DNA of 64,000 bases from Hwanghaeella grinnelliae (lineage in GTDB: Bacteria; Pseudomonadota; Alphaproteobacteria; UBA8366; Aestuariispiraceae). A program made the translations under genes and the position numbers. The stretch is from the NCBI RefSeq assembly GCF_004005845.1, contig NZ_SADE01000004.1, positions 558,001 to 622,000 on the forward strand, read 5' to 3'. Below, one piece after another: positions 25,573 to 35,681 of the stretch (the stretch's first letter is position 1; every line of letters begins with the position of its first letter). The notes below the pieces were generated by a model. That model was not told the origin of the DNA. It did not search any database and saw only the letters and a program-made list of their open reading frames with translations.

Positions 25573-27174
25573 GTGTCTTCCACCTCGTCTCATAGCCGGG
25601 TTAGTGCCGGTTCGCTATTCGGGCAATACAACGGAACGCTGCTGTTTCTTTTCAGTTTCGCAATGGCTATTCCGGTTTTTTGGTTTGGTCTCGTCTCCCT
25701 TAAGGAGGCGTGGTCGGTCCCTGAATACAGTCACGGGCCCCTGATCCCGATTGTTTCGGCTTATCTCTTCCTGCGGGAAATGAAGTTCGTTCCCCCGACG
25801 GACCGGCCGGTTACGGACCGTTGGCCTGGCTTTTGGGTCATGATGGTCGCGCTGATGATTTCCACCATTGGGAACGTCGCGCGCATTCCGGATATCGTCA
25901 CCTATGGGATGATCGTGTGGCTTTGGGGGCTGGTGCTGCTCAGCTTCGGGGCGCATCGCGGGATCGTCCTTTGGACCGGCGTGCTGCATTTGATCTACAT
26001 GTTGCCGCTGCCGAACTTCATCTACTGGCATCTGTCGACCCAACTTCAGTTCGTATCCTCCGAAATCGGTGTTGCGCTTGTCCGCTCCTTTAGCATTCCG
26101 GTGTTCCTTGATGGGAACGTGATCGACCTGGGCGTATACAAATTGCAGGTGGCCGAGGCCTGTAGCGGTCTGCGCTACCTCTTTCCCGTGCTCAGTTTCA
26201 GCTACATTTTCGCTATCCTTTACCAAGGACCGCGTTGGCATAAGGTCGTCCTGCTGGTGACGGCGGCGCCGCTGACGGTTTTGATGAACAGTTTCCGGAT
26301 CGGGGTGATCGGCGTCTTGGTGAATGCCTATGGCATCGAACAGGCGGAAGGTTTCCTTCATGCCTTCGAGGGCTGGGTCATTTTCGGCGCCTGTGTCGGT
26401 ATTCTGTTTGTTCTGGCAATCCTTATGCAGCGGTTGACCCCGAATCCGATGCCGCTGGCAGATACGATCGACTTGGATTTCAGCAAGCTGCAGACCGAAT
26501 TCGCCCGTATTCTCGATCATGTTCCGTCCCGGGCCATGATCGCGCTGGCTGTGGTGATGACCGTGCTGACAGCGGTTATGTACGGCGTTCCCCAGCGGGA
26601 ATATGTGGAGGCGCCGAGGGAAGATTTTTCCTTCTATCCGCTGTCCTATGAAGGTTGGGAAGGTCGCCGGCAATATTTGGACCCGGTGATCGAGGGTGTG
26701 TTGGGCGCCGACGACTATCTGTCGACCAATTTTGCACATCCGGAAGAAGCAGCGCCGGTGGATCTTTTCATCGCCTTCTACAAGAAATTGACGGAAGGAA
26801 GCGGCGTCCACTCACCGGAGGTTTGCATTCCGTCGGGTGGATGGGAAATGTCCCGGATCCAAGAACGGACGATCAATTTGTCGATCGACGGCCAGCCGCA
26901 AGACCTGCTCGTCAACCGGGCGATCATTCAGAAGGGATTGAGCCGGCAGTTGGTCTATTACTGGTTCGACCAGCGCGGGCGAAACCTGACGGGCGATTAC
27001 GAGGCGAAGGCCTACGCGATCTGGGATGCCGCGGTGCGTCGGCGTACTGATGGTAGTCTTGTTCGGGTGATCACGACGATCCGGCAGGGAGAGCCGGAAG
27101 CCGCGGCGGATGAGCGCCTGAAGCATTTCCTGAACGACAGTGTCGGGAAACTGCCGCGTTTCATTCCAAACTGA
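25573..27174 (+). CDS. xrtD: Exosortase-EpsI fusion, XrtD type (VPLPA-CTERM specific)
   Basis: 533 residues. The first 290 are a polytopic exosortase with the cysteine-protease-like triad Cys197 (EACSGLRYL), Arg242 (NSFRIGVIG) and His263 (FLHAFEGW). After a final TM helix (about 318-340) comes a periplasmic EpsI domain (residues about 350-530; YEGWEGRRQYLDP, EVCIPSGGWEM). The fused architecture is that of exosortase D, which processes VPLPA-CTERM proteins; four such proteins occur in this window. It starts at a GTG preceded by GAGGAAG. It would cleave the C-terminal signal at the inner membrane during export of glycosylated or EPS-associated proteins. Confidence 0.92.
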   Translation: MSSTSSHSRVSAGSLFGQYNGTLLFLFSFAMAIPVFWFGLVSLKEAWSVPEYSHGPLIPIVSAYLFLREMKFVPPTDRPVTDRWPGFWVMMVALMISTIGNVARIPDIVTYGMIVWLWGLVLLSFGAHRGIVLWTGVLHLIYMLPLPNFIYWHLSTQLQFVSSEIGVALVRSFSIPVFLDGNVIDLGVYKLQVAEACSGLRYLFPVLSFSYIFAILYQGPRWHKVVLLVTAAPLTVLMNSFRIGVIGVLVNAYGIEQAEGFLHAFEGWVIFGACVGILFVLAILMQRLTPNPMPLADTIDLDFSKLQTEFARILDHVPSRAMIALAVVMTVLTAVMYGVPQREYVEAPREDFSFYPLSYEGWEGRRQYLDPVIEGVLGADDYLSTNFAHPEEAAPVDLFIAFYKKLTEGSGVHSPEVCIPSGGWEMSRIQERTINLSIDGQPQDLLVNRAIIQKGLSRQLVYYWFDQRGRNLTGDYEAKAYAIWDAAVRRRTDGSLVRVITTIRQGEPEAAADERLKHFLNDSVGKLPRFIPN

Positions 27175-27204
27175 TTTAAGGGGCCCCTACAAACGGTTCC
27201 GGTT

Positions 27205-28131
27205 TCACCGGTTCCATTGGGGCGCCTTCAATTCCTCCTCCGACAGGCGGCTCAGCGTCACCATGAAGGCGGCGCGGAAACTTCGGATCGCGATCAGGCA
27301 GCGGGCCGCTTTCACCTTGTTGCGCAGGCCGGGCACGCGGTCGCTGGTCGCGATTTTCAGAATATGCACGAAGCCTGAAGCAAAGACCGCGAAGGCGCGG
27401 GCATACCACGCCAAAAGGCTCTTTCCGGCATTTCGGTGATCTTCGAAGTCATGCAGGGTGTGGCGGCGCCATTTCTGCTGCATTTCCGAGAATTCCTTGC
27501 GCGCGGGGTGGTAAACCCGCATTGGCGAGCAATAGAGTGTTCGGACGCCCAGATTGTGTGCCCGTCGTCCCCAGTCGCGGTCTTCCGCGACATTGATTCC
27601 GGCAAACGGTCCGACCTTGTCATAGGTCGCCCGTTTCATCGCCAAATTCCCGGTGCCGGTGAAGTTCTGCTTCTTGATATAATTGTCCATCCGATAGGCG
27701 AAAACGGATTCATAGGCTTCAAGGTCGGTCCAGTTGTCCGGGTCCTCAATGCCGATCCTGACGTCGCCACCGATGGCGCAGTCCGGATTTTCCCTTAGTT
27801 TGGCGATCGCGGCCATCAGCCAATCCGGGGCGGCGAGGCAATCTGAATCGATGAAAGCGAGGAAATCGTGCGCTGCGTTTCGGACGCCCAGGTTTCTTGC
27901 CAAACCGGGGCCCGGTTCGGACTCATGCAGGACGGTAATGTCCGTGATGCTCTTCAGGTGTTCCAGCGCTTCGGGACGGGACCCATTGTCGACAACGATG
28001 ATCTGCATCTTGTCTCGTGGATAGGTCTGTTCCCGCAGGGCCTGCAGCGATTTTTCCAGCCATCCTATTTGGTTCAAATGGGGAAGGATGACCGAAACAG
28101 CCGGCAAATCGTCTTTCGCGTCCGAAGTCAT
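27205..28131 (-). CDS. Glycosyltransferase family 2
   Basis: 308 residues from the ATG at 28131 (GGGGGA upstream). The GT-A fold starts with VSVILPHLNQIGWLEKSLQ; nucleotide-sugar features are VVDNGSRPEAL and the DSD metal site in AFIDSDC (about residue 100). The DRDWGRRAHNLG segment resembles the [ED]DxDxxxR-type acceptor-region motif. The C-terminal 60 residues hold a hydrophobic membrane-associated segment (AWYARAFAVFASGFVHIL). It is convergent with xrtD (30 bases apart) and divergent from the priming transferase. The sugar is unknown. Confidence 0.9.
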   Translation of the reverse strand: MTSDAKDDLPAVSVILPHLNQIGWLEKSLQALREQTYPRDKMQIIVVDNGSRPEALEHLKSITDITVLHESEPGPGLARNLGVRNAAHDFLAFIDSDCLAAPDWLMAAIAKLRENPDCAIGGDVRIGIEDPDNWTDLEAYESVFAYRMDNYIKKQNFTGTGNLAMKRATYDKVGPFAGINVAEDRDWGRRAHNLGVRTLYCSPMRVYHPARKEFSEMQQKWRRHTLHDFEDHRNAGKSLLAWYARAFAVFASGFVHILKIATSDRVPGLRNKVKAARCLIAIRSFRAAFMVTLSRLSEEELKAPQWNR

Positions 28132-28445
28132 ACAAGTTCCCCCATCCGTTTTCCCAGCGATCGTATCCGCACGGGCACATCGAGTGTGATGCCGCGCATA
28201 TCGCCATGGCCCGAATTGGTGTTGGCTAGGGGAAGACATACACAGGAATGGGAAATACGGGCAAGTCTGGGCCGGTCGAATTACAGCACGAACACATGAT
28301 GCTGTAGTAGAATTAGGTGAAAGCGCTAAGTTAAACTACGGGACAGTGTAATAGTTTCATGATCCGGCACGTAGTTGATTGCGGAGCAAATCGAAAGGGA
28401 ATACTGTCCGCCGGTTCCCGCAAGGACCCAAATACCCAATAGCCG
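28132..28445. other. Divergent intergenic region before the priming transferase
   Basis: Must contain promoters for the minus-strand GT2 and the plus-strand EPS genes. It carries GGCA-N6-TGATTGC at 28366-28382, also present at 35592-35608 upstream of a VPLPA-CTERM gene, 64 and 74 bases before the respective starts. No gene. Confidence 0.45.
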
Positions 28446-29900
28446 ATGACAGAGAACGCCAACCCATCCGCGGACTACCATCCCGCCATTCGCAGGGCTT
28501 CCAGCTACCCCATATCTTCGGCCGTCGTGTCTGGGATTTTCGTATTTCTGGATGGCCTGTGGTTCCTCATGTCCGGCGCAGCTGTGTACAGCTATTACAT
28601 CGGTGGAAACCTGTGGTCGGCTGACCTTTACCCGGCCGCGGTTTGCTTTGTCTGGCTGGTAGCGCTTTTCCTATTCAGATACAGCGGCTTATACCGTTTC
28701 AACGCGGTTATGGCGCCGTTCGGCAATTTGGCGCAGATCGTCGTTTCCTGCGCGACGGCTTTCCTGTTCCTGATGGCGGTTTTCTTCTCACTCAAAGTTT
28801 CGGGTGAGATCAGCCGGGTCTGGACCTTTAGCTACGCGACCACAGCGCTCACCGGGATTTTCGTTACCCGGGTTATCGGGTATTTCGTTATCAGCCATCT
28901 GGCGAATATCGGTGTCTTCGCGCGCAATGTCCTGATCGTCGGCGGTGGCAGACAAGCCGAACGCCTGTTGGAACAGTTGGAAAAGGAAAAACCCCGTTTC
29001 AACAATGTGATCGGTGTCTTCGATGACCGCCATGCCCGGATCGGCCCAAGCGTCGCTGGTGTGCCGGTCCTAGGCAATTTGAGCGAAATGATGCGGTATG
29101 TGCGCGCCAATCGCGTCGACGACATCATTGTGACCCTGCCCTGGAACGCCGACGAACGATTGCTTTCGATCATCAGCCGTTTGCGCGAACTGCCTGCGAA
29201 TATCCATTTGGGGTCCGATCTGGTCGGCTTCCGCTTCCCCTATCGGCCATCGCCCAACCATTTCATCGGTATCCCGATGATGCAGGTGGTAAAGACGCCG
29301 CTATCGGGGTGGAACATCGTCGTCAAATGGCTGGAAGACCGCGTGCTGAGCGCTTTATTGATTGTACTGTTCGCCCCCATCTTGGCCGCTGTCGCCTTGG
29401 CGATCCGTCTGGAGAGTCCGGGCCCGGTAATTTTCCGGCAGAAGCGGTACGGCTATAACAACGAAGTCTTCCACATCTATAAGTTCCGCTCGATGTATCA
29501 CGGCGAAGTGCCGGTGAAGACCGTTCAGGCGACCAAGGATGACCCTCGCATCACGCGGGTCGGCCGTTTCATCCGCCGAACCAGCCTCGATGAGCTGCCG
29601 CAGCTTTTCAACGTCCTCTTCGGGGACATGTCCCTGGTGGGTCCCCGGCCGCATGCCGTGGATCACAACGAAGAATACGGCGCGATCATCAAAGGCTATT
29701 TCGGTCGTCACAGGGTGAAACCGGGAATCACGGGGTGGGCCCAGGTCAATGGGCTTCGCGGCGAAACCGACACGCTTGAGAAGATGGAAGCGCGCGTCCG
29801 CTACGACACCTACTACGCTGAGAATTGGTCGCTTCTCTTCGACCTTCAGATCCTCGCGAGAACGGCCGTGGTCGGATTCGTGAACAAGAACGCCTATTAA
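28446..29900 (+). CDS. Undecaprenyl-phosphate sugar-1-phosphate transferase (WcaJ/ExoY family)
   Basis: 484-residue polyprenol-phosphate hexose-1-phosphate transferase that starts the EPS repeat unit on undecaprenyl phosphate. Four N-terminal TM helices, a Rossmann-like soluble part ([20 protein letters not shown], about 160-290), a re-entrant helix, then the catalytic bacterial sugar-transferase domain: [35 protein letters not shown] and [13 protein letters not shown]. Family members mainly transfer glucose-1-P. Followed 65 bases later by rmlC, so probably in the same transcript as the rhamnose genes. Confidence 0.93.
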   Translation: MTENANPSADYHPAIRRASSYPISSAVVSGIFVFLDGLWFLMSGAAVYSYYIGGNLWSADLYPAAVCFVWLVALFLFRYSGLYRFNAVMAPFGNLAQIVVSCATAFLFLMAVFFSLKVSGEISRVWTFSYATTALTGIFVTRVIGYFVISHLANIGVFARNVLIVGGGRQAERLLEQLEKEKPRFNNVIGVFDDRHARIGPSVAGVPVLGNLSEMMRYVRANRVDDIIVTLPWNADERLLSIISRLRELPANIHLGSDLVGFRFPYRPSPNHFIGIPMMQVVKTPLSGWNIVVKWLEDRVLSALLIVLFAPILAAVALAIRLESPGPVIFRQKRYGYNNEVFHIYKFRSMYHGEVPVKTVQATKDDPRITRVGRFIRRTSLDELPQLFNVLFGDMSLVGPRPHAVDHNEEYGAIIKGYFGRHRVKPGITGWAQVNGLRGETDTLEKMEARVRYDTYYAENWSLLFDLQILARTAVVGFVNKNAY

Positions 29901-29965
29901 TCTGCCATCAAAGGGAAGGCCGGACCGATCGGTTCCGGGCCACTCCCGAATTACGGACCAGCCGC

Positions 29966-30535
29966 ATGATCGTTACGGAAACCAACATCCCGGAAGTGAA
30001 ACTGATCGCCGCGAAGAAATTCGGGGACGAACGTGGTTTCTTTTCCGAGACATTCAATCTGGAACGGTATCGCGACGCCGGCATTTCCATGGACTGCGTC
30101 CAGGACAATCACTCCATGTCCGGCCCGGTCGGCACGGTTCGGGGACTGCATTTCCAAATACCGCCGAAAGCGCAGGCGAAACTGGTTCGGGTGGTGCGCG
30201 GTTCCGTCCTCGACGTGGCGGTGGATATTCGCAAAGGCTCGCCCACTTATGGTCAGCATGTCGCGGCCGTGATCAGCGCGAAGGACTGGAACCAGCTGTA
30301 TATCCCGAAAGGGTTCGCCCACGGTTTCTGTACTTTGGAGCCGGATACGGAATTCCTGTACAAGGTAGACGACTACTATTCGCCGGAACACGAGAAGGGC
30401 ATTCAATGGGACGATCCCGACCTTGGCATCGCCTGGCCCGTCGAAGGCGACAAGGCGTTGTTGAGCGCTAAGGACACCGGGAATCCCGGTTTCGCGGATC
30501 TTCCGGACTATTTCATTTACGGCAAAGAGGGCTAA
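29966..30535 (+). CDS. rmlC: dTDP-4-dehydrorhamnose 3,5-epimerase
   Basis: 189-residue cupin enzyme; ATG at 29966 ([12 protein letters not shown]), the standard start for the family. Key features: [30 protein letters not shown] with catalytic His in RGLHFQ, and [17 protein letters not shown] with the conserved Tyr. It epimerises dTDP-4-keto-6-deoxyglucose at C3 and C5. Four bases separate it from rmlB. Third enzyme of dTDP-L-rhamnose synthesis; all four are present here in the order C, B, D, A. Confidence 0.95.
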   Translation: MIVTETNIPEVKLIAAKKFGDERGFFSETFNLERYRDAGISMDCVQDNHSMSGPVGTVRGLHFQIPPKAQAKLVRVVRGSVLDVAVDIRKGSPTYGQHVAAVISAKDWNQLYIPKGFAHGFCTLEPDTEFLYKVDDYYSPEHEKGIQWDDPDLGIAWPVEGDKALLSAKDTGNPGFADLPDYFIYGKEG

Positions 30536-30539
30536 GCCT

Positions 30540-31613
30540 GTGACCGAAACCATATTCGTTACCGGCGGCGCGGGTTTCATCGGGTCCGCTGTGGTCCGTC
30601 AATTGATCGAAACGACGCCCCACAATGTGGTCAATGTCGACAAGCTGACCTATGCGGCAAACCTGTCATCCCTGGTACCTGCATCGGACAGTGACCGCTA
30701 CACGCTGGAACAGGTGGATATCTGCGACGCACCGGCCGTGAACGCGCTGTTCGCGAAGTACAAGCCGACCAAGGTGATGCACCTTGCCGCTGAATCCCAT
30801 GTGGACCGATCCATCGACGGCCCGGCTGAATTCATTCAGACCAATATCAACGGAACCTTCGTTCTGCTGGAAGCGGCGCTGAGTTATTGGCGCGGTTTGG
30901 ACGACGGCGCCAAGGAAGCGTTCCGCTTCCTGCATGTCTCCACCGACGAAGTCTATGGGTCGCTGGGCGCTGAAGGTTATTTCCACGAGGAACATCAGTA
31001 TCAGCCAAATTCACCCTATTCGGCCAGCAAGGCGGCATCGGACCATCTGGTACGTGCCTGGCACGAAACGTTCGGCCTGCCGACCGTAATCACCAATTGC
31101 ACCAACAATTACGGCCCCTACCAGTTCCCCGAAAAGCTGATCCCCGTCGTGATCCTGAAGATCCTGAACGGCGAGCAGATCCCGGTTTACGGCAAGGGTG
31201 AGAACATCCGCGACTGGCTCTATGTCGAAGATCACGCGCGTGCCCTGTGGCAGGTGATCAACGAGGGGCGCCTGGGTGAGACCTATTGCATCGGCGGACA
31301 ATGCGAGATGCAGAATATCGACGTCGTCCGTTCGCTCTGCGAATTGATGGATGAATTGGCGCCGGATCCGGCACGCGGCAAGGCGACCGACCTGATTTCC
31401 TTCGTCACCGACCGCCCAGGGCACGATCAGCGCTATGCGATGGATATCGGCAAGATCAACCGTGAGCTCGGTTGGTCCCCGGTCGAGACCTTCGAGACCG
31501 GATTGCGCCAGACAGTCGCCTGGTATCTTGAGAATAAGGACTGGTGGCAGGCGATCCTCGACAGCCGTTATGCGGGCGAGCGTTTGGGAACCGGCGAGAA
31601 GAAAGCCGGTTAA
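30540..31613 (+). CDS. rmlB: dTDP-glucose 4,6-dehydratase
   Basis: 357-residue SDR enzyme. NAD site [14 protein letters not shown] at the N-terminus; catalytic STDEVYG (Asp-Glu pair) and [15 protein letters not shown] (YxxxK). GTG start at 30540, 4 bases after rmlC. It makes dTDP-4-keto-6-deoxy-D-glucose, the branch intermediate for rhamnose. Full family length, no abnormal features. Confidence 0.96.
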   Translation: MTETIFVTGGAGFIGSAVVRQLIETTPHNVVNVDKLTYAANLSSLVPASDSDRYTLEQVDICDAPAVNALFAKYKPTKVMHLAAESHVDRSIDGPAEFIQTNINGTFVLLEAALSYWRGLDDGAKEAFRFLHVSTDEVYGSLGAEGYFHEEHQYQPNSPYSASKAASDHLVRAWHETFGLPTVITNCTNNYGPYQFPEKLIPVVILKILNGEQIPVYGKGENIRDWLYVEDHARALWQVINEGRLGETYCIGGQCEMQNIDVVRSLCELMDELAPDPARGKATDLISFVTDRPGHDQRYAMDIGKINRELGWSPVETFETGLRQTVAWYLENKDWWQAILDSRYAGERLGTGEKKAG

Positions 31614-31640
31614 GGCCATTGGGCTGATTGGGGCAAAGAC

Positions 31641-32537
31641 GTGCGTATTCTTCTTTTCGGGCCGAACGGCCAAGTCGGCAGTGAGTTGCGGTCGCTCCCC
31701 TGGGGGGATGGGCTCGAGCTTATTCCTGTTGGGCGTAACGATGCGGACCTGTCGGCGGATGACGCCGCTGCAGCAGCCATCCACCGTGAAAAACCGGACC
31801 TTGTCGTCAATGCCGCCGCGTACACGGCTGTGGACAAGGCCGAGAGTGAGCCGGACCTGGCGAAAGCAGTGAATGCCGACGCGCCAGGTGGCATGGCCCG
31901 GGCCTGTGCCGATCTCGGCATCCCATTCATCCATATTTCCACCGATTTCGTCTTCGACGGAACAAAGTCGCAGCCCTATGACGAAGAGGATCCGACCGGG
32001 CCCGTTTCGGTCTATGGGCAGTCGAAACTGGAAGGCGAAGAAGCGGTCAGGGCCGCACATGCGGATCACTTGATCCTGCGGACCGCCTGGGTGTTTTCGC
32101 CTTATGGCAACAATTTCCTGAAAACCATGCTGCGGCTGGGCGCCGAACGCGATGAGCTGGGGATCGTTGACGACCAGCGGGGCTGCCCGACCTCGGCCGC
32201 CGGGATCGCATGCGCGATCCGCATCGTCATCGATCGCTTGAAGGCCGGCGAGCCGATGCAGCCCGGCACCTATCACTATTGCGGAGATGAACCGGTCACC
32301 TGGTTCGGTTTTGCCAGTGCCATTTTCGAGGCGGCCGCGGGCCGCTTACCGGGTGGGGTCAAGGTCAAGCCGATTGGGACGTCGGATTATCCGACGCCGG
32401 CGCGCAGACCGGCGAATTCGGTCATGTCTTGCGCAAAGATACGGGCTGTATACGGTATCGAACCGGATGATTGGCGCCGTGAAGTATCCAGGATCGTCGA
32501 CCGATTGTTGAGTGAATCGTCGAAAACAGGGGAGTAG
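31641..32537 (+). CDS. rmlD: dTDP-4-dehydrorhamnose reductase
   Basis: 298-residue NADPH-dependent SDR enzyme. GTG start at 31641. Motifs: [12 protein letters not shown] (cofactor loop), [23 protein letters not shown], and YGQSKLEGE (YxxxK). It performs the last reduction to dTDP-L-rhamnose. Four bases before rmlA. Confidence 0.95.
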   Translation: MRILLFGPNGQVGSELRSLPWGDGLELIPVGRNDADLSADDAAAAAIHREKPDLVVNAAAYTAVDKAESEPDLAKAVNADAPGGMARACADLGIPFIHISTDFVFDGTKSQPYDEEDPTGPVSVYGQSKLEGEEAVRAAHADHLILRTAWVFSPYGNNFLKTMLRLGAERDELGIVDDQRGCPTSAAGIACAIRIVIDRLKAGEPMQPGTYHYCGDEPVTWFGFASAIFEAAAGRLPGGVKVKPIGTSDYPTPARRPANSVMSCAKIRAVYGIEPDDWRREVSRIVDRLLSESSKTGE

Positions 32538-32541
32538 GACT

Positions 32542-33414
32542 GTGAAGGGCATTATTTTGGCTGGCGGAAGCGGGACCCGCCTCTATCCGGCGACGCATGT
32601 CGTCAGCAAACAGTTGCTGCCGATCTACGACAAGCCGTTGATCTACTATCCCCTCAGCAGCCTGATGCTCGCCGGGATCCGGGACGTGTTGATCATCACG
32701 CGTCCTGAAGAAGTTCATCATTTCGAACGGGTGCTGGGGGACGGCGCGCAATGGGGCATGAACATCCAATACGCAGTTCAGCCAGAACCGAAGGGAATCG
32801 CGCAGGCCTTCCTGATCGGGAAGGAGTTCATTGACGGCAGCCCGACCACCCTGGTCTTGGGGGACAACATTTTCTATGGCCACGGCATCCCCGATACTCT
32901 CTACAGAATGACGCAGTCGAAGAAGGGTGCCACGGTCCTGGCCTATTGGGTGAGCGATCCGGAACGCTACGGGGTGCTGGAATTCAATGAAGCGGGCAAG
33001 CCGGTGGGAATTCAGGAAAAGCCGGACCCGGCGCCGTCGAATTGGGCCGTCACGGGCTATTACTGCTACGATGAACGGGTGGTGGACATCGCTGAGAACC
33101 TGAAACCCTCCGCGCGTGGCGAACTGGAAATTACGGACGTCAACGCCTGGTACCTGGAGAACGGCGATCTGGCGGTTGAAAAACTCGGCCGTGGTTACGC
33201 ATGGTTCGATACCGGAACCCATCAATCCATGTTGGACGCCTGCAACTTCGTTGCCCTTCTTGAGGCACGTCAGGGCATGAAACTCGCCTGTTTGGAAGAG
33301 ATTGCGTACCACATGGGCTATATCGGATTGGACAAGCTTCATGAGCATGCTGAGGCTCTGAAAAAGTCCAGTTACGGCCAGTATTTGCTGTCAGTCTGCA
33401 ACGGGCAGCGCTGA
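32542..33414 (+). CDS. rmlA: Glucose-1-phosphate thymidylyltransferase
   Basis: 290 residues, the usual RmlA length, from the GTG at 32542 (GGGGAG upstream). Nucleotide-binding loop [20 protein letters not shown] with the catalytic Arg/Lys; sugar-binding EKPD region ([19 protein letters not shown]). It makes dTDP-glucose, the first step. It closes the rml operon; a 13-bp hairpin follows at 33443-33474. Confidence 0.96.
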   Translation: MKGIILAGGSGTRLYPATHVVSKQLLPIYDKPLIYYPLSSLMLAGIRDVLIITRPEEVHHFERVLGDGAQWGMNIQYAVQPEPKGIAQAFLIGKEFIDGSPTTLVLGDNIFYGHGIPDTLYRMTQSKKGATVLAYWVSDPERYGVLEFNEAGKPVGIQEKPDPAPSNWAVTGYYCYDERVVDIAENLKPSARGELEITDVNAWYLENGDLAVEKLGRGYAWFDTGTHQSMLDACNFVALLEARQGMKLACLEEIAYHMGYIGLDKLHEHAEALKKSSYGQYLLSVCNGQR

Positions 33415-33442
33415 ACGATAAACGTCAATATCATCCAATTAT

Positions 33443-33474
33443 CAACGCCGGTTCACCTTCTTGAACCGGCGTTG
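33443..33474 (+). terminator. Strong hairpin after rmlA
   Basis: A perfect 13-base inverted repeat (CAACGCCGGTTCA / TGAACCGGCGTTG, 6-base loop) 28 bases after the rmlA stop. Only a short T-rich tail follows, so it may be a terminator or an RNA-stabilising element that limits read-through into the VPLPA-CTERM gene. Confidence 0.65.
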
Positions 33475-33582
33475 TCGTTTGGGGCGCCGCACTGTGATGG
33501 CCGTCAACTTCGGCAGACGCTCCAACAGGATACTCCATCACCACGCGCTGCAGATCGCGGCGCGGGACAGATGGAGAGATAT

Positions 33583-33930
33583 ATGTTTTCGGGGGTACGG
33601 CGTTTTGCTTTGGTTCTTGCAGCTGTGTTGCTGGTCGCCTCGTTGAATGCACAATCGAGTGTCGCAGCCGATGCAGGCGGCCTGGAAGCGACGGCCGCGA
33701 CCGGGGCGACCCGGACCAGTATCGCCGAAAGTGCGCCATCCCCGGCGCAGCCGGTGAATTTAACCCTCGATCAATCCAGTCCTGCCGTGTTGAGCGATCC
33801 GGAAGGGCCGGCCGATGGGGTTGAGGAAAACTTCATTCTTCCAGTGCCGCTGCCGCCCGCTCTGCTCTGCCTGTTGACGGCTTTTGCAGGGATTGCCTTG
33901 CTGGGGCGTCGCCGCGCCGGCATTTCCTGA
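33583..33930 (+). CDS. Minimal VPLPA-CTERM protein
   Basis: 115 residues from the ATG at 33583 (GGAGAG upstream; an ATG at 33571 is an alternative). Signal peptide FALVLAAVLLVASLNAQSSVA, then only about 65 mature residues of Ala/Thr/Ser/Pro-rich, probably disordered sequence. The C-terminal sorting signal is VPLPPALLC, a hydrophobic helix, and GRRRAG. There is essentially no folded domain between the two targeting signals. A likely XrtD substrate. It is followed 19 bases later by a classical terminator, so it is monocistronic. The cargo domain is too simple to assign. Confidence 0.75.
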   Translation: MFSGVRRFALVLAAVLLVASLNAQSSVAADAGGLEATAATGATRTSIAESAPSPAQPVNLTLDQSSPAVLSDPEGPADGVEENFILPVPLPPALLCLLTAFAGIALLGRRRAGIS

Positions 33931-33949
33931 TAGAGCATTCGTGACCTTC

Positions 33950-33976
33950 CAGCCGCCCAAAAGGCTGATTTTTTTA
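33950..33976 (+). terminator. Rho-independent terminator
   Basis: CAGCC pairs with GGCTG around an 8-base loop and is followed by a run of T. Directly after the minimal VPLPA-CTERM gene. Confidence 0.75.
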
Positions 33977-34579
33977 TCGGCGACCATTAGACATGGTGGT
34001 TGGGAACGAGCCGGTCTTGCACTCTGTTAAATAGCGTTCTCTTTGTTTTGCAATTGCGCGTTTCCCTTCCTTTGGTTTCCCTGACACGCGGTCCTAGGCC
34101 CGGCTGCCTCGATCGTTGAGCCTTCGCGGCGTTTTCTCGAATGGTTGCCGCGCGCAGGTTGCGCATAGTTCATCGATAAAAATATGCGTCCGAAAATTCA
34201 TGCGACGGTTTGTCGGCGTGGAATAATTCCCCGCGACTTTGGTCGTTGATCCAATGTTAACCGCCTTGTTCGGATGGCCTATCTGAAAAAGAGTGGGGGT
34301 GGATAAAATACAATGAAAAGCAGTAAAAAGAGCTCAGTATGTTTCTTTCCTCAATCGGGCGCGGGCGCTTGGAAGCTCCCGAAACAACGGAGTTTTTTGT
34401 GCGAAAGTTGAAAGTAATATCAACGGCTGTTGTCAATATGATGAGTTTGTGACGAAACAGGTAGATTATCAACGGTAGTTCAACATATGCCGCTGGCTGT
34501 TGATTGACTCCTTATCCGCCTATGCTACACCCGGTGCGTCGTTGAGGTTTCACTTCATGCACTCCAAGGGGGTCCAATA
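33977..34579. other. Long AT-richer leader/promoter region of VPLPA-CTERM gene
   Basis: About 600 bases with no supported gene and lower GC than the neighbouring coding sequence. Contains TTGTGACG at about 34447 and TGATTGA about 79 bases before the start. It is probably the promoter and regulatory region of the strongly bounded VPLPA-CTERM gene downstream. Confidence 0.5.
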
Positions 34580-35170
34580 ATGTTTGATACGCTTAAGAAT
34601 TCCATCGGTGCCGTGGCGCTTGCCGCGCTGATGGTGGTTGGGGCTGCGTCCAGCGCCAGCGCCGCTGTCGTCAATATCAATCCGGGTGACAGCAACATCC
34701 TTGCTCTGGATACGATCTATAAGACTGGTGATCAGGATAAGCTGGGCGGACAGGCGTTCTCTGACGTCTATAACTTCTTCCTTCCCGATCTCGGCGAAGC
34801 CAATGGCAAGAGCTCGGTCTTCTATTCGTACGACGTCACGTTCCCGATCCCGTCTGGCGCTGCTGCCGGCCAGGGCATCCGGGACCTGACCTTCACGATC
34901 TTTGACGTCACGAATGGCAACACGTTGTCTGATGTCACGCTGACGGATGCGAACGGTTTCGCTCTTCCGGGTTTCGAAGGTGGCTTCAACTTCGTTGGTA
35001 CGTGGCCGGCGCCGATCGACCTGACCCTGACGATTTCCGGTACGGCTCTGGCGATCGACGGTTCCTATTCGGCGACGCTTCGCCCGATTCCGTTGCCGGC
35101 TCCGCTGGTGCTGTTCGTCAGTGCTCTTGTCGGGTTGGGCTTCCTCGGCCGTCGTCGGTTGAATGCCTAA
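34580..35170 (+). CDS. VPLPA-CTERM protein, paralogue 1
   Basis: 196-residue secreted protein. Good ribosome site AAGGGGG 8 bases before the ATG. Signal peptide (AVALAALMVVGAASSASA); mature core beginning AVVNINPGDSNIL with a beta-sandwich-like pattern (YDVTFPIPSGAAAGQGI, GFNFVGTWPAPIDL). The C-terminus is IPLPAPLVLF, a hydrophobic helix, and GRRRLNA. It aligns end to end with the next gene's product. Each gene stands alone with its own strong terminator, which suggests independently controlled, abundant products. A cell-surface or EPS-matrix structural role is inferred; the family of the core is unknown to me. Confidence 0.85.
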   Translation: MFDTLKNSIGAVALAALMVVGAASSASAAVVNINPGDSNILALDTIYKTGDQDKLGGQAFSDVYNFFLPDLGEANGKSSVFYSYDVTFPIPSGAAAGQGIRDLTFTIFDVTNGNTLSDVTLTDANGFALPGFEGGFNFVGTWPAPIDLTLTISGTALAIDGSYSATLRPIPLPAPLVLFVSALVGLGFLGRRRLNA

Positions 35171-35244
35171 CACTACATATGGGGCTAGCTTGATGCTTCG
35201 ATGAGGCCCCATAAAGCATCTGGTTAGTAGCTAGAGTGTTCGAG

Positions 35245-35277
35245 GAAATGAGGGGGAGACCCCTCATTTCTTTTTTT
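35245..35277 (+). terminator. Strong rho-independent terminator
   Basis: An 11-bp perfect stem (GAAATGAGGGG / CCCCTCATTTC) with a GAGA loop, followed by TTTTTTTGTTTT. Ends the paralogue-1 transcript, 74 bases after the stop. Confidence 0.9.
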
Positions 35278-35681
35278 GTTTTGGGGCAGAAGGTCCTGAG
35301 GACATGCCGGATAGGGCGTGTGATGTGTTGCGCTGCCGCCTGAGTGGCGGCCTTACAGCCGCTCTCAACGAGGGGATTTCAGCAGTTAGCTGATGCCGCT
35401 GTGTTCCGCGCCGCAATCTCTCTATTTAGACCAATTTTGCTGCCTGGCTGACCCTTTTGCAGTGCAGTTTTTCATAATACTTTAATATATAAACTCAACA
35501 CGTTACCGTTGGGTGCAATGCAACAAATACTGCCAAAAACTCCCGATTCATGTACGATCATGCACATATGTGAATGGTTGTTATAATTTAAGGCAAATCA
35601 CTGATTGCTCCCGATCCAAGCCGGCCCTATGACTCTTTTGTCGTCGAATTCAACTCTATTAGTTTCCCAGAGAGGGCCAGT
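35278..35681. other. Promoter region of VPLPA-CTERM paralogue 2
   Basis: About 400 bases, AT-rich near 35460-35600, with no gene. It holds the extended -10 box and the GGCA-N6-TGATTGC motif described separately. Confidence 0.5.
35579..35587 (+). promoter_or_regulatory. Extended -10 promoter element (TGTTATAAT)
   Basis: TG-T-TATAAT is a consensus extended -10 box about 95 bases before the start of paralogue 2. No good -35 box is spaced from it, which is usual for extended -10 promoters. The motif at 35592-35608 begins 5 bases downstream, around the expected transcription start. Confidence 0.45.

Noticed and set aside
25615-26811. 398-codon antisense frame across the exosortase gene
   Set aside because: Composition is Gln/His/Arg/Asp-rich, typical of a shadow frame, and the exosortase triad lies on the other strand.
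28366-28382. Sigma-54 -24/-12 promoter
   Set aside because: GG and GC are 13 bases apart, not 10; does not fit the RpoN consensus.
31011-32276. 421-codon antisense frame across rmlB/rmlD
   Set aside because: Spans two genes with confirmed motifs on the plus strand; no start or domain.
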